Assembly (NCBI RefSeq): GCF_014695575.1
Contig: NZ_JACJOO010000087.1
Span: forward strand, 156,688-220,687
Origin: Leptolyngbya sp. FACHB-8
GTDB lineage: Bacteria > Cyanobacteriota > Cyanobacteriia > Elainellales > Elainellaceae
DNA length: 64,000 bases
Direction of reading: 5' to 3'
Under the pieces are notes generated by a model. The model worked only from the letters and a program-made list of their open reading frames with translations. It made no database searches and was not told the origin of the DNA. Positions 1 to 9,508 of this stretch are shown here, in pieces. Each line of letters begins with the position of its first letter. The first letter of the stretch is position 1. The position numbers and the translations under genes are program-made.

Positions 1-9
1 AAACAGAAT

Positions 10-2436
10 ATGGTAGCTACTCCTGAGAGACCTACTCTTACTGGAAATCCTCTTTCTGAGGAAGAATTGCGCAAGACCCATGCCTACTGGCGAGCCTGCA
101 ATTACCTGGCCCTGGGCATGATCTATCTGAAAGGTAACCCGTTGCTGCGGGAGCCGTTGAAGGCTGAGCATGTGAAGAAGCGGTTGTTGGGACACTGGGG
201 ATCGAGCCCAGGCCTCAGCTTTATCTATGTCCATGCCAATCGCTTGATCAAAAAGTATGACCAGAACATGGTCTATGTGGCTGGTCCGGGGCACGGTGCT
301 CCTGGATTTCTAGCTCCGGTTTATATGGAAGGCTCCTACTCGGAGATTTACCCGGATAAGAGCGAAGATATTGAAGGCATGTACAAGTTCTTCAAACAGT
401 TCTCGTTCCCCGGTGGAATTGGAAGCCATGCTACTCCTGAAACTCCGGGCTCAATTCACGAAGGGGGGGAACTGGGGTACAGCCTCTCCCATTCCTATGG
501 GATTGCGCTTGATAACCCCGATCTCATTGTTCTGGGGGTTGTTGGAGATGGGGAAGCCGAAACGGGGCCGCTAGCAACCTCCTGGCATTCCAACAAGTTT
601 ATTAACCCAGCTCGGGATGGGGCTGTATTGCCGATCCTGCACTTAAACGGTTACAAGATTGCGAACCCCACGATCCTGGCGCGAATTAGCCATGATGAAC
701 TGGAGAGCTTGTTCCGGGGCTATGGCTACAAGCCTTATTTTGTAGAAGGTTCAGATCCGCAATACATGCACCAGGCAATGGCTGCGGCGATGGAATCGGC
801 GGTGCAGGATATTCATGCTATTTGGCGTGAGGCTCGTTCTGAAGGGGTAACGCGTCGTCCTGAGTGGCCGATGATTATTCTGCGATCGCCCAAGGGCTGG
901 ACGGCTCCTGCTGAAATTGATGGACGGAAAGTGGAAGGGTTCTGGCGATCGCACCAGGTGCCCATGGCGGATCTGCAAACCAACCCGGCCCATGTGCAGG
1001 TATTGGAACAATGGTTACGCAGTTACGGACCGGAGGAACTGTTTGACCAGAACGGGACACTCATTCCGGAATTGAAGGATTTGGCTCCCGTAGGTCATCG
1101 CCGCATGGGCTCCAACCCCATTACCAATGGCGGCCTGGTGCGCAAAGAGCTACGAATGCCGAACTTCCGTGACTATGCCGTGGATGTGCCGAGCCCTGGC
1201 ACCGTCGAGGCGGAGAATACAAAGCCTCTGGGGATCTTCCTGCGTGACATCATGAAGAACAACCCCACTAATTTCCGGATGATGGGGCCGGATGAAACGG
1301 CGTCGAATCGCCTGACAGCACCCTATGAGGTGACGAAGAAGACGTGGATGGCGGAGATGCTGCCGGAAGATTTGGATGGCAGTGAGCTAGCTCAAGATGG
1401 CCGCGTGATGGAGATGTTGAGTGAGCATACCCTGGTGGGGTGGCTGGAAGGCTATCTGCTGTCAGGACGGCATGGCTTCTTCCATACCTACGAGGCGTTT
1501 GCCCATGTAATTAGTTCAATGTTCAACCAGCATGCGAAGTGGTTGGATATTTGCAAGCACCATGTGCCCTGGCGAGCTCCGGTGTCATCGTGGAACGTGT
1601 TGTTGTCGTCGACGGTGTGGCGGCAGGATCACAACGGTTTCTCGCACCAGGATCCAGGTTTTGTGGATGTGGTGACGAATAAGGATCCCAGTGTGGTGCG
1701 GATCTATTTCCCGCCGGATGCGAACTGCTTGCTGTCGGTTGCTGATCACTGTTTCCGCAGTACCAATTACACAAATGTGATCGTGTCGGATAAGCAGAAG
1801 CACATGCAGTACCTCGATATTGAGCAGGCAATCAAGCACTGCACGAAGGGTGTGGGTATATGGGACTGGGCCTGCAATGATGATTGTGGAACTGAGCCTG
1901 ATGAACCTGAGGTAGTAATGGCTTGCTGCGGAGATGTGCCGACTCGTGAGTCTCTTGCTGCGACAGGAATTTTGCGGGACGAGTTTCCTTACTTGAAGGT
2001 GCGATTTATTAATGTGGTGGATTTGCTCACGTTGATGCCACAGGAGGAGCATCCGCACGGAATGTCGGAGCGGGAGTTTGATGCGTTGTTTACGCCGGAT
2101 AAGCCGGTTATCTTTAACTTCCACGGGTACCCCTGGTTAATCCACAAGCTGACGTATCGGCGCACAAATCAGGATCGAATTCATGTGCGCGGTTATAAGG
2201 AGAAGGGGAATATCAACACGCCGTTGGAGTTGGCGATTCGGAATAATGTCGATCGCTTTAGCCTGGTGATTGATGTGATCGATCGGGTGCCGAGTCTGGG
2301 ATCGCGGGCGGCCCATGTGCGGGAACGCATGAAGAATGAGATCATCGATAACCTGAACTACGCCCATGAGTATGGGGCAGATAAGGATGAGATCACGCAT
2401 TGGACGTGGCCGCATGGCTCGTCGGCTTGCCCATAG
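10..2436 (+). CDS. xfp: Phosphoketolase (xylulose-5-phosphate/fructose-6-phosphate)
   Basis: Thiamine-diphosphate enzyme that splits xylulose-5-P or fructose-6-P with inorganic phosphate into acetyl-phosphate plus a shorter sugar phosphate, in the cytoplasm. The 808 residues match the usual family length (about 790-830). Visible motifs in order are GPGHGAPG (about residue 92), the [18 protein letters not shown] block (about 138), the ThDP/Mg motif GDGEAETGP (about 178) and the NGYKIANPT stretch that follows. The C-terminal third has the conserved HGYPW and [12 protein letters not shown] blocks. Only nine bases precede the ATG, so the ribosome binding site cannot be judged, but the N-terminus ([19 protein letters not shown]) is typical. 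A strong terminator hairpin follows 10 bp after the stop. First gene of a + strand carbon block. Confidence 0.95.
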   Translation: MVATPERPTLTGNPLSEEELRKTHAYWRACNYLALGMIYLKGNPLLREPLKAEHVKKRLLGHWGSSPGLSFIYVHANRLIKKYDQNMVYVAGPGHGAPGFLAPVYMEGSYSEIYPDKSEDIEGMYKFFKQFSFPGGIGSHATPETPGSIHEGGELGYSLSHSYGIALDNPDLIVLGVVGDGEAETGPLATSWHSNKFINPARDGAVLPILHLNGYKIANPTILARISHDELESLFRGYGYKPYFVEGSDPQYMHQAMAAAMESAVQDIHAIWREARSEGVTRRPEWPMIILRSPKGWTAPAEIDGRKVEGFWRSHQVPMADLQTNPAHVQVLEQWLRSYGPEELFDQNGTLIPELKDLAPVGHRRMGSNPITNGGLVRKELRMPNFRDYAVDVPSPGTVEAENTKPLGIFLRDIMKNNPTNFRMMGPDETASNRLTAPYEVTKKTWMAEMLPEDLDGSELAQDGRVMEMLSEHTLVGWLEGYLLSGRHGFFHTYEAFAHVISSMFNQHAKWLDICKHHVPWRAPVSSWNVLLSSTVWRQDHNGFSHQDPGFVDVVTNKDPSVVRIYFPPDANCLLSVADHCFRSTNYTNVIVSDKQKHMQYLDIEQAIKHCTKGVGIWDWACNDDCGTEPDEPEVVMACCGDVPTRESLAATGILRDEFPYLKVRFINVVDLLTLMPQEEHPHGMSEREFDALFTPDKPVIFNFHGYPWLIHKLTYRRTNQDRIHVRGYKEKGNINTPLELAIRNNVDRFSLVIDVIDRVPSLGSRAAHVRERMKNEIIDNLNYAHEYGADKDEITHWTWPHGSSACP

Positions 2437-2446
2437 GGTGGGTTTA

Positions 2447-2478
2447 GGCACCCGGTGTTTCTAAAAACACCGGGTGCC
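2447..2478 (+). terminator. Terminator hairpin after xfp
   Basis: Perfect 14-bp stem (2447-2460 with 2465-2478) around a 4-base CTAA loop, starting 10 bp after the xfp stop. It has no proper T-run behind it; a run of six T appears about 18 bp later. Confidence 0.8.
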
Positions 2479-2499
2479 TGGAGTTTAGATAAGGGTTTT

Positions 2500-2657
2500 T
2501 TGATGCCCTGCTTGGGGGTGCGTCGCCCCTCACCCCCCTGACTAGGGGACGGGGTGACCCTCCCCTAGATCCCTTAGGTAAAAGGGGTTCTGCATGGGAT
2601 GCGTTAGACCGCTTCGCATCGGTGGGGTTTTTGATCAGGTTTGGGTGGGGTAGGTGG
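2500..2657 (-). repeat. Dispersed GC-rich repeat, copy 1 (reverse orientation)
   Basis: Read on the - strand this stretch aligns along about 150 bp with copies at 14023-14185 and 16922-17062. Shared landmarks in order are ACCCAAACCTGATC, CACCGATGCGAAGCG, an ACCCCTT...AAGGG box, a stem CTAGGGGA...TCCCCTAG, a G-rich box GGGGCGACG and CAAGCAGGGC. It lies between xfp and the dehydrogenase gene. The short reading frames here follow the repeat and are not believable genes. The gap 2437-2911 holds only this repeat, the xfp terminator and a small tandem duplication. Confidence 0.8.
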
Positions 2658-2789
2658 GTGGCGATGATGGGGTGCCGTCTGGAAATGATGCATGGCAGAG
2701 GCACGCTAATTTCCGGAGAGGTGGCAATTTTGATGTAGGGGTGGGTTTAGCAGAGGTTCTTGGGTCACAGCAGCTATCTTTTGGCAAAA

Positions 2790-2815
2790 CCCGCCCTTTT
2801 AGCCCGCCCTTTTAG
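2790..2815 (+). repeat. Tandem 13-bp duplication upstream of ldhA
   Basis: CCCGCCCTTTTAG occurs twice back to back (2790-2802 and 2803-2815), about 100 bp before the dehydrogenase start. It could be a regulator site or chance slippage; no function is claimed. Confidence 0.6.
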
Positions 2816-2911
2816 ATTTAGGCAGTAACAACAAAATTCCTACAAAGCGCTCTGTAGGATGCTTTTAGAAAGTGTTTAGAGATCTATTTACTTATACTTG
2901 GAGGTATTTTT

Positions 2912-3943
2912 ATGCGGGTCGCGTTCTTTAGTACTAAGCGGTACGATCGCATCTCTTTTGAATCTGCAAATACTAACCTCGGCCATGAGTTCACCTTTTT
3001 TGAACCCCGTTTAACGAGCCAAACCGCTGCACTGGCGGCAGGCTTTCCCTGTGTCTGTGTCTTTATTAATGATGTGTTGGATGCCGAGGTGCTACGCATT
3101 CTGGCAGCGAATGGGACAAAGTTGATTGCGCTGCGGTCGGCGGGTTTTAATCACGTTGACCTGGAGGTAGCGGGGGAGTTGGGGCTTCATGTGGTGCGGG
3201 TACCGGCCTATTCACCCTATGCGGTGGCGGAACATGCCGCAGGCTTGGTGCTAATGCTGAACCGTAAGCTGTATCGGGCTTATAACCGGGTGCGAGAGGA
3301 TAATTTTTCACTGGATGGGTTATTAGGATTTGATTTGAATGGCAGCACCGTTGGGGTGATTGGTACGGGCAAAATTGGTCAGATTTTTGCTCGCATTATG
3401 CATGGGTTTGGTTGCCATTTGCTGGGCTATGATGCCTATCCTACAGACGCATTTAGTTCAATTGGAGATGCCCGGTATGTAGATCTGCCGGAGTTACTGG
3501 CAAATTCAGATATCATTTCTCTGCATTGTCCACTGTTGCCGTCTACGCATCACATCATTCGGGCGGAGACGATCGCCCAAATGAAGCCAGGTATGATGCT
3601 GATCAACACGAGTCGGGGAGCGCTGGTCAACACGCGGGATGTGATTGATGGGATTAAGTCGGGGCAAATTGGCTACCTGGGTACCGATGTGTACGAGGAG
3701 GAAGCTGAATTATTTTTTGAAGATTTGTCCGATACAGTTATCAAGGATGATACTTTCCAGTTGTTGCAGTCCTATTCCAATGTGGTGATTACGGCCCACC
3801 AGGCCTTTTTTACCCGGAATGCGGTGGAGGCGATCGCCAATACCACTCTGCAAAATGTCACCGATATCGAACAGGGTCGCTCCTGTGCGAATGAGGTGAA
3901 GGCTGAGATGATCCCGGTTCCCATTTCAGCTTCCAAAGGGTAA
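2912..3943 (+). CDS. ldhA: D-lactate dehydrogenase (D-2-hydroxyacid dehydrogenase family)
   Basis: NAD(P)H-dependent enzyme that reduces pyruvate to D-lactate during dark fermentation. At 343 residues it has the usual family length. The Rossmann motif [10 protein letters not shown] lies near residues 147-157. The substrate-binding arginine is R235 in NTSRGALVN, the acidic [11 protein letters not shown] block follows, and the catalytic histidine is H296 in TAHQAFFT, which is the D-LDH rather than the phosphoglycerate dehydrogenase version. The start is supported by GGAGG about 8 bases upstream. The next gene begins 43 bp after the stop on the same strand, so the genes may be cotranscribed. Its placement beside xfp, pgi and glgP suggests a shared role in fermentative carbon breakdown. 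Some homologues reduce other 2-keto acids. Confidence 0.92.
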   Translation: MRVAFFSTKRYDRISFESANTNLGHEFTFFEPRLTSQTAALAAGFPCVCVFINDVLDAEVLRILAANGTKLIALRSAGFNHVDLEVAGELGLHVVRVPAYSPYAVAEHAAGLVLMLNRKLYRAYNRVREDNFSLDGLLGFDLNGSTVGVIGTGKIGQIFARIMHGFGCHLLGYDAYPTDAFSSIGDARYVDLPELLANSDIISLHCPLLPSTHHIIRAETIAQMKPGMMLINTSRGALVNTRDVIDGIKSGQIGYLGTDVYEEEAELFFEDLSDTVIKDDTFQLLQSYSNVVITAHQAFFTRNAVEAIANTTLQNVTDIEQGRSCANEVKAEMIPVPISASKG

Positions 3944-3986
3944 GGGTCTACAACGTTATCTTTAATCTCCTCGACGGGTACGTGTC

Positions 3987-6900
3987 ATGCTTTCATTGCC
4001 CCCTCTTCTGCTTGTCCTGCTGGCGCTTTTGCTCGCAGGAATTGTGGCGATCGCCCCCTTTTCCCCTGCTGCTGCTCAGGAAGAGCTCGCTGAACCGCCT
4101 ACAGTGATTTTCCCGATGCCCTCGGCGGTGACGAATAGCACCACTGTGCGCATCGGCGGTTCGCCTCTGATGGCTCCTATCAATAAATCCTTAAAGCGCC
4201 AGTTTGAGGAGCAGTTTCCTGGCACGGAAGTGCAGATAGAGGACGGCCCCGACACAAGTACGGCCCTGCAGGCTGTACTCAATGGCGACCTGGATCTGGC
4301 GGCCATTAGTCGCCCGCTGACGGCTGAGGAGAAGGCTCAGGGGTTGCGCGTGATCCCGGTGAGCCAGGATAAAGTTGCCATTCTGATCAGCCAGGACAAC
4401 CCTTTTAACGGCAGCCTGACCCTGGAGCAACTGGCCCAGGTTTTTCGGGGTGAGATTACAGATTGGGCGGAACTGGGCCGAGAACCGGGGTTGATTCGCA
4501 TTGTGGATCGTCCTCCCATTAGCGAGACCCGTCTTGCTCTGGAGCGCTACAAGCTGTTTCCGGAGGGTGAGCTGCCCATAACTCTTAACCGGGTGCAGCT
4601 TGAACAAGATGACACTCAGGAGATGATCCGGGAGTTGGGGCGGAATGACATTGGCTATGCGATCGCCAATCAGGTTCGCAACCAACCCGCCGTTAAACCC
4701 ATCAAAATTGCCATTCTGCAAACGACGCTTCCGGGCGATGCCCTTTACCCCTACTCTCAAGTGCGGGGCTATGCCTATCGCGATGAGACCGATTCCAATG
4801 TGAAGTCGTTCCTGGGCTTCACCTCGACAGATGTGGGGCGAGATGCGATCGCCACGGCCCGTAAAGAAGAGGCCCGTGTGGCAACCCGTCCGGTGGTTGC
4901 TCCGGTAGCGGAAGCTCCTAACGAAGACGTAGCCACGCTTCCCCCGAGCGAACCGGCACCCGGCTTTTCTTTAGAAAAGGTTCCCGTGTGGGTCTGGTTC
5001 CTGGTTCCCGTTTTTCCACTCTTCCTTTTCCTGGCAGGTCTGTTACGGAGGCGGCCCCGTCGCACGCCCCAGCGGCCTCCAATAACCCGAAGAGCGGCCC
5101 AGGAGCGCACCCCTGTAGCAACCCCCGTTGAAGACGACGACATTCTGGACAACTGGGAAGAAGACGAGGCTCCTGCTACGGCTGAGGCTGTAGTGGATGA
5201 GGATTTAGAAGACTGGGAAGAAGCCCAAATGGAGCCTTCGACCTCGGTTGAGGCTGCCGTAGATGAGGATTGGGAAAATTGGGAGGAATCCGAGGTTTTG
5301 GAACCTTCGGTTACGGTTGAGGCTGCCGTGGATGAGGGTTCAGGCGGTCGGGAGGATGAAGAAGCTCCGGAACCTGTTGTCGTGCTGGAAGATATGCCGG
5401 CGGCCCCAGGTTTATCTGTAACGTCAGAAACTCCATCGGTAGCAGAGGTAATGGGAGCTATTCCGGGCCTTTTCTCGCAGGGGATGGAGCTGTTTGAGGG
5501 CGATCGCTTTGAAGAAGCCCTGCCCTATTTCCAGCAAATCACTGAGCAGCAGCCCGATCGATCTGATGCCTGGGTGCTTCAGGGTCAAATTCTCCTGGCC
5601 CTGGAGCGGCTACCCGAAGCTCTCGATGCCTTTGAGCAAAGCCTGGGGTTAGATCTGTCTCTGGAAGCTGCCTGGATTGGCAAGGGAGATGTCCTGACGC
5701 GCCTGGGTCGGACTGAAGAAGCTCAGGCCAGTTATCAGCAAGCTGCAGAATTGGAAGCCGTACTGACGGAACCCAGCGAAGGGGAAGCTGTGGAGGCGAT
5801 CGCCCCAACTCCCGAAGCTCCAGCTTCGCCTGTTCTCCACGACGCGATTGAAACAGCCGAACCCGCGTTGGCTCCCTCTGCTAAGGTGACAGAATTACTG
5901 ACCGAAGAACCATCCCCAAGCACTGAATCATTAACAGAACCAGTGGATGGCGTCTCAGAGCCAGCCATTCCTGAAGCGGTTGTTGAAGAACTCGTATCGA
6001 CAATTGAATCAACGACGGTCGAGGAATCATTGCCGACCCCCGACCCCATCGTGGTGGAGGCGAGCCAGCCTGAGGGGACGCCCATGATTTCGGAGCCTAT
6101 GGCTGCCCCGAAAATTCCTGAACCTGTAGTTGAGGAGCCTGCTGCTGAGCCTGTAACCCTTTTACCGGTTGATTCAGAAGTGATCGCGGCGTCTGAAATC
6201 CCAGAGTCTGGGGTTGAAGAAGCAACTCCTGAAGCGGTTGTCGAAGAACTGGTATCGACGATTGAGTCAACGACGGTCGAAGAACCATTGCCGATCCCTG
6301 AACCCATTGTGGTAGAGGCGAGCCAACCAGAAGGGACGCCCATTATTTCGGAGCCCATGGCTGCCCCAGAAATTCCTGAACCTGTGGTCGAGGAGCCTGC
6401 TGCTGAGCCTGTAACCCTTTTACCCATTGATTCAGAAGTGATCGCGGCGTCTGAGATCTCAGAGCCTGGGGTTGAAGAAGCCGTTCCTGTGTGGGCGGCT
6501 GAAGCGATCGCCCCAGTTGCCCCAGCACCCCTAGAAGCAACCACGCTGCCCTCGCCAATCACAGCCGATGCGCTCAAACAGGCATTTCAGGAGCGGTTAA
6601 GAACCTATGGCAAAACCGTTCAGGGGGCTACTCCCAATGAGGCGTACCTGGCTCTGGCATCGGTTCTTTGCGATCACTTGCTAGAGCGCCGTACCCCTGA
6701 GGCTACGTTAATAGCGACCGATGGACGGCTGATTGCTCAACTCTCGGCAGAATACTTGCCCGGTCCTCATTTAAGAAATGCTCTCGTTAGTCTGGAATGT
6801 CTGGAAACCACCGAGCACGTTCTGGAAGACCTGGGGCTGCATCTAACCTCCCTGCTGCAACAGGAAGAAGAACCTGGCTTGGGGCGTGGCAACTTGGGAC

Positions 6901-8942
6901 GGCTGATGATGGATTACCTGGATTCTCTGGCAACTCAGGACGTTCCTGCCATTGGTTATGGCCTGCGCTACGAGTACGGCATTTTTGACCAGGAAATCCG
7001 GGATGGTTGGCAGGTTGAGGTGCCGGACAACTGGCTGCTATACGGCAACCCCTGGGAGGTGGAGCGGGGCGATCGCACCCTTACCATCCAATTCGGGGGC
7101 TACACCCAGTCCTACACCGATGAACAGGGCCGTTATCGCGTCCGTTGGGTGGCCGCTCAGACGGTACAGGCCCAATGCTTCGATACGCCTGTTCCTGGTT
7201 ATGCGACCGATACCGTAAACCTGCTGCGTCTATGGCGAGCCAACACCGACGATAGCCTCTGCAAAGTTCTCTATCCTGTGAATGGAGAGGATCATGGTGC
7301 AAATTTGCGCTTGCGGCAGCAGTTCTTCCTGGTGTCCTGTGCAGTGCAGGATTTGCTGCGGATGCATCAGGAGAGCGGCCAACCCTGGGATGCATTACCC
7401 GATCGCCTTGCACTTCATTTGAACGACACCGATACGTTGCTGGCGATTGCTGAACTGATGCGCCTCCTGGTGGACGTGCATGAGCTGGAGTGGGAGGCTG
7501 CCTGGGATCTCACTCAACGTACCCTGACCTACAGCAACCACAGCCTCTTGCCCGAAGCTCTGGATGATTTCTGGTCGGTGGCGTTGTTTGAGGCGGAGTT
7601 ACCCCGGCACTTGCAAATTATTTATGAGATCAATGCACGCTTTCTGGATGGGCTGCGATCGCAATTCTTCGATAATGCAAAAATTCAGCGCATGTCTTTG
7701 ATTGGGGATGGGGCTGAACAACGGATTCGTCTCACTAATTTGGCCTGTATCGGTACGCATGCCGTCAATGGCGTCTCTCGTTTCCACACCCAGTTGTTAG
7801 AGCAACGGATCCTACCAGATTTTTACAGTTACACCCCCGATCGCTTCCACACCATCACCAATGGCATGAGTCAACGGCGATTTTTGGCCGTAACCAACCC
7901 GCTGCTTGCGGAGCTGATTACGCGGGCGATCGGTCAGGATTGGTTGCGCAACCCTGAAGCATTGAGCCAGTTGGAGCCTCTGGCCAATGACGATGCTTTT
8001 TGTGCCCAGTGGCAACAGGTGAAACGAACCGGTAAGGAGAACCTGGCCGGTTGGATTCAGGAGCGTCTGGGACAGACCGTGAATCCAGATACTCTGTTTG
8101 ATGGGCAGGCTACGGTGATTCACGAATATAAGCGGCAACATCTGAATGTGCTGCATATCCTGACCCTCTACCATCGGCTCAAGACGGACCCTAATTTAGA
8201 CATTCTGCCGCGCACATTCCTGTTCAGTGGAAAAGCTTCCCCGGACTACACCATTGCCAAGTTGATGATCAAACTGATCACCACCGTGGCCGAGCGGATC
8301 AATACAGATCCAGATGTAGCGGGACGGCTAACAGTACTATTCCTGCCCGACTTTACCCAAAAACTGGTTGAGGTCATTTATCCAGCGCTGGATCTATCCG
8401 AGCATCTCTCCCTGGCGGGAACAGAAGCGGCAGATACGGCCAACATGGCAGCGGTTCTTAATGGGGCATTGCTTATTGGTACCCCCGACGGCTCCAACCT
8501 GGAGCTTCAGGAGATCCTGGGAGAAGGCAGTTTCTTCCCATTCGGTCTAACGGAGCCGGAAGCCCAGATGTTACAGGAGGAGGGCTATCGACCCTGGGAG
8601 ATTTATGAGCGCAATACCGAACTGAAAGCCGCAATTGATGCCTTTGTAGATGGCTCGCTAACGCCCTCTGATCCGCAACTATTCCGCCCTCTGGTAAGTC
8701 AGCTCCTGTCTCAAGATCCCTATCGGGTACTGGCAGACTACACCGCCTATACCGCTGCTCAAGAGCAGGTTGGCGATCTCTACCGCCAGCCCCTGACCTG
8801 GACTCGCCAATCGATTCGAGCCGTGGCACGGATGGGTCGCTTCTCCAGCGATCGCGCCATCCAAACTTACCAACAAACCCTGTGGCAGGTGCAGCCTCGG
8901 GGCGATCGCCTGCACCTGCTTACCTCCCCCCCTTATGGCTGA
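3987..8942 (+). CDS. Membrane-anchored PBP-TPR-pseudo glycogen phosphorylase fusion
   Basis: A 1651-residue chimera. Residues 1-31 look like a signal peptide (hydrophobic run ending in AAAQ). Residues 50-290 are a PstS-like periplasmic binding domain, but the phosphate signature GSGTR is replaced by ISETR. One transmembrane helix (about 332-353) is followed by LRRRPRR, so the rest should be cytoplasmic. Next come an acidic Trp-Glu linker, two or three TPR units (496-590), an acidic Pro/Glu linker with an 86-residue tandem repeat, and a glycogen phosphorylase-like domain (856-1651). Compared with the true enzyme at 14380, the NDTHP histidine is Asp1149, the PLP lysine in GTGNMKF is Ala1488, GNGGLGRL is GRGNLGRL, and about 25 residues before KVLYP are missing. 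Catalysis is therefore very unlikely. The same frame continues past the TGA at 8940 into another domain. Role unknown; a sensor or scaffold is my inference. Confidence 0.85.
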   Translation: MLSLPPLLLVLLALLLAGIVAIAPFSPAAAQEELAEPPTVIFPMPSAVTNSTTVRIGGSPLMAPINKSLKRQFEEQFPGTEVQIEDGPDTSTALQAVLNGDLDLAAISRPLTAEEKAQGLRVIPVSQDKVAILISQDNPFNGSLTLEQLAQVFRGEITDWAELGREPGLIRIVDRPPISETRLALERYKLFPEGELPITLNRVQLEQDDTQEMIRELGRNDIGYAIANQVRNQPAVKPIKIAILQTTLPGDALYPYSQVRGYAYRDETDSNVKSFLGFTSTDVGRDAIATARKEEARVATRPVVAPVAEAPNEDVATLPPSEPAPGFSLEKVPVWVWFLVPVFPLFLFLAGLLRRRPRRTPQRPPITRRAAQERTPVATPVEDDDILDNWEEDEAPATAEAVVDEDLEDWEEAQMEPSTSVEAAVDEDWENWEESEVLEPSVTVEAAVDEGSGGREDEEAPEPVVVLEDMPAAPGLSVTSETPSVAEVMGAIPGLFSQGMELFEGDRFEEALPYFQQITEQQPDRSDAWVLQGQILLALERLPEALDAFEQSLGLDLSLEAAWIGKGDVLTRLGRTEEAQASYQQAAELEAVLTEPSEGEAVEAIAPTPEAPASPVLHDAIETAEPALAPSAKVTELLTEEPSPSTESLTEPVDGVSEPAIPEAVVEELVSTIESTTVEESLPTPDPIVVEASQPEGTPMISEPMAAPKIPEPVVEEPAAEPVTLLPVDSEVIAASEIPESGVEEATPEAVVEELVSTIESTTVEEPLPIPEPIVVEASQPEGTPIISEPMAAPEIPEPVVEEPAAEPVTLLPIDSEVIAASEISEPGVEEAVPVWAAEAIAPVAPAPLEATTLPSPITADALKQAFQERLRTYGKTVQGATPNEAYLALASVLCDHLLERRTPEATLIATDGRLIAQLSAEYLPGPHLRNALVSLECLETTEHVLEDLGLHLTSLLQQEEEPGLGRGNLGRLMMDYLDSLATQDVPAIGYGLRYEYGIFDQEIRDGWQVEVPDNWLLYGNPWEVERGDRTLTIQFGGYTQSYTDEQGRYRVRWVAAQTVQAQCFDTPVPGYATDTVNLLRLWRANTDDSLCKVLYPVNGEDHGANLRLRQQFFLVSCAVQDLLRMHQESGQPWDALPDRLALHLNDTDTLLAIAELMRLLVDVHELEWEAAWDLTQRTLTYSNHSLLPEALDDFWSVALFEAELPRHLQIIYEINARFLDGLRSQFFDNAKIQRMSLIGDGAEQRIRLTNLACIGTHAVNGVSRFHTQLLEQRILPDFYSYTPDRFHTITNGMSQRRFLAVTNPLLAELITRAIGQDWLRNPEALSQLEPLANDDAFCAQWQQVKRTGKENLAGWIQERLGQTVNPDTLFDGQATVIHEYKRQHLNVLHILTLYHRLKTDPNLDILPRTFLFSGKASPDYTIAKLMIKLITTVAERINTDPDVAGRLTVLFLPDFTQKLVEVIYPALDLSEHLSLAGTEAADTANMAAVLNGALLIGTPDGSNLELQEILGEGSFFPFGLTEPEAQMLQEEGYRPWEIYERNTELKAAIDAFVDGSLTPSDPQLFRPLVSQLLSQDPYRVLADYTAYTAAQEQVGDLYRQPLTWTRQSIRAVARMGRFSSDRAIQTYQQTLWQVQPRGDRLHLLTSPPYG
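5970..6485 (+). repeat. 258-bp tandem repeat in the linker of the fusion gene
   Basis: Two adjacent copies (5970-6227 and 6228-6485), each starting CCTGAAGCGGTTG and encoding 86 residues that begin PEAVVEELVSTIESTTVEE. The copies differ at scattered, mostly synonymous or conservative sites. The period is a multiple of three, so copy number can change without breaking the frame. Confidence 0.85.
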
Positions 8943-9419
8943 CTGGCAGAACCCCCCGCCCCCAAGGCACAACCGGCAGACGTTGCTGATACTCCCCTGC
9001 CCCTGCTCGAACCCCTTCCAGTAGAACCAACCCCGGCTTCTCCACCCTCTACACGCCTGACGATTAACAGTCAACAAAACTGCTACGTTCTAGAACCTGA
9101 CCTGATGCAGCAGTTAGAACAAACTGCTGTATCCAAAAACCTATCTTCGGGCCGTTACCAAATCCGCATTCATGGTGGAGGGTTTGGGTATCGGGCTGGG
9201 GAAGCAAGCGAACCCATCGTGATGCTCTGGATCTATGGGGGGCGCTTTGTGAATCAGGATACGGGGGTTGAAGTGGAGGCTACCTGGGTTACCCTCAACG
9301 GCTATGACGATACACTTACCCTGGAGGTTCTGGAATCTATTACTGTCGCGGCCTTTTTCTTTGATGTTCATCGGGAGGATAATGAGGGCGAACTGACATT
9401 GGCCTTCACCCGGCTGTAG
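8943..9419 (+). pseudogene. Detached C-terminal domain of the fusion gene (after in-frame TGA)
   Basis: Directly after the TGA at 8940-8942 the same frame stays open for 158 codons to a stop at 9417. It encodes a Pro/Ala linker and then a roughly 105-residue beta-rich domain. That domain closely matches the C-terminus of the next protein (9509-12391), sharing LWIYGGRF, VSATW/VEATW, TLNGY, LTLEVLE and DNEGELTL. The alignment begins at TRLTINSQQ, before the first ATG (9105), and no Shine-Dalgarno-like start is visible. This piece was probably once the end of the 3987 protein. The TGA may be a nonsense mutation, a sequencing error or a readthrough site. I do not recognise the domain by name. Confidence 0.7.
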
Positions 9420-9508
9420 CGGTCTGTCAAGAATATTGGGTGGTCTTCGATCTACATGTTCTGAGAAGTTTGAGAAGGCGTTAGTCTTACCTGGGCACCC
9501 CTCGCGCT

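Noticed and set aside
5735..6577. 280-codon frame antisense to the fusion gene linker
   Set aside because: It is open only because the sense strand is Glu/Pro/Ala low complexity with tandem repeats; the product is Ser/Gly/Thr/Ala-rich and has no start signal.
8940..8942. TGA as selenocysteine codon
   Set aside because: It falls in a Pro/Ala linker, not an active site, and no SECIS-like hairpin was seen directly after it.
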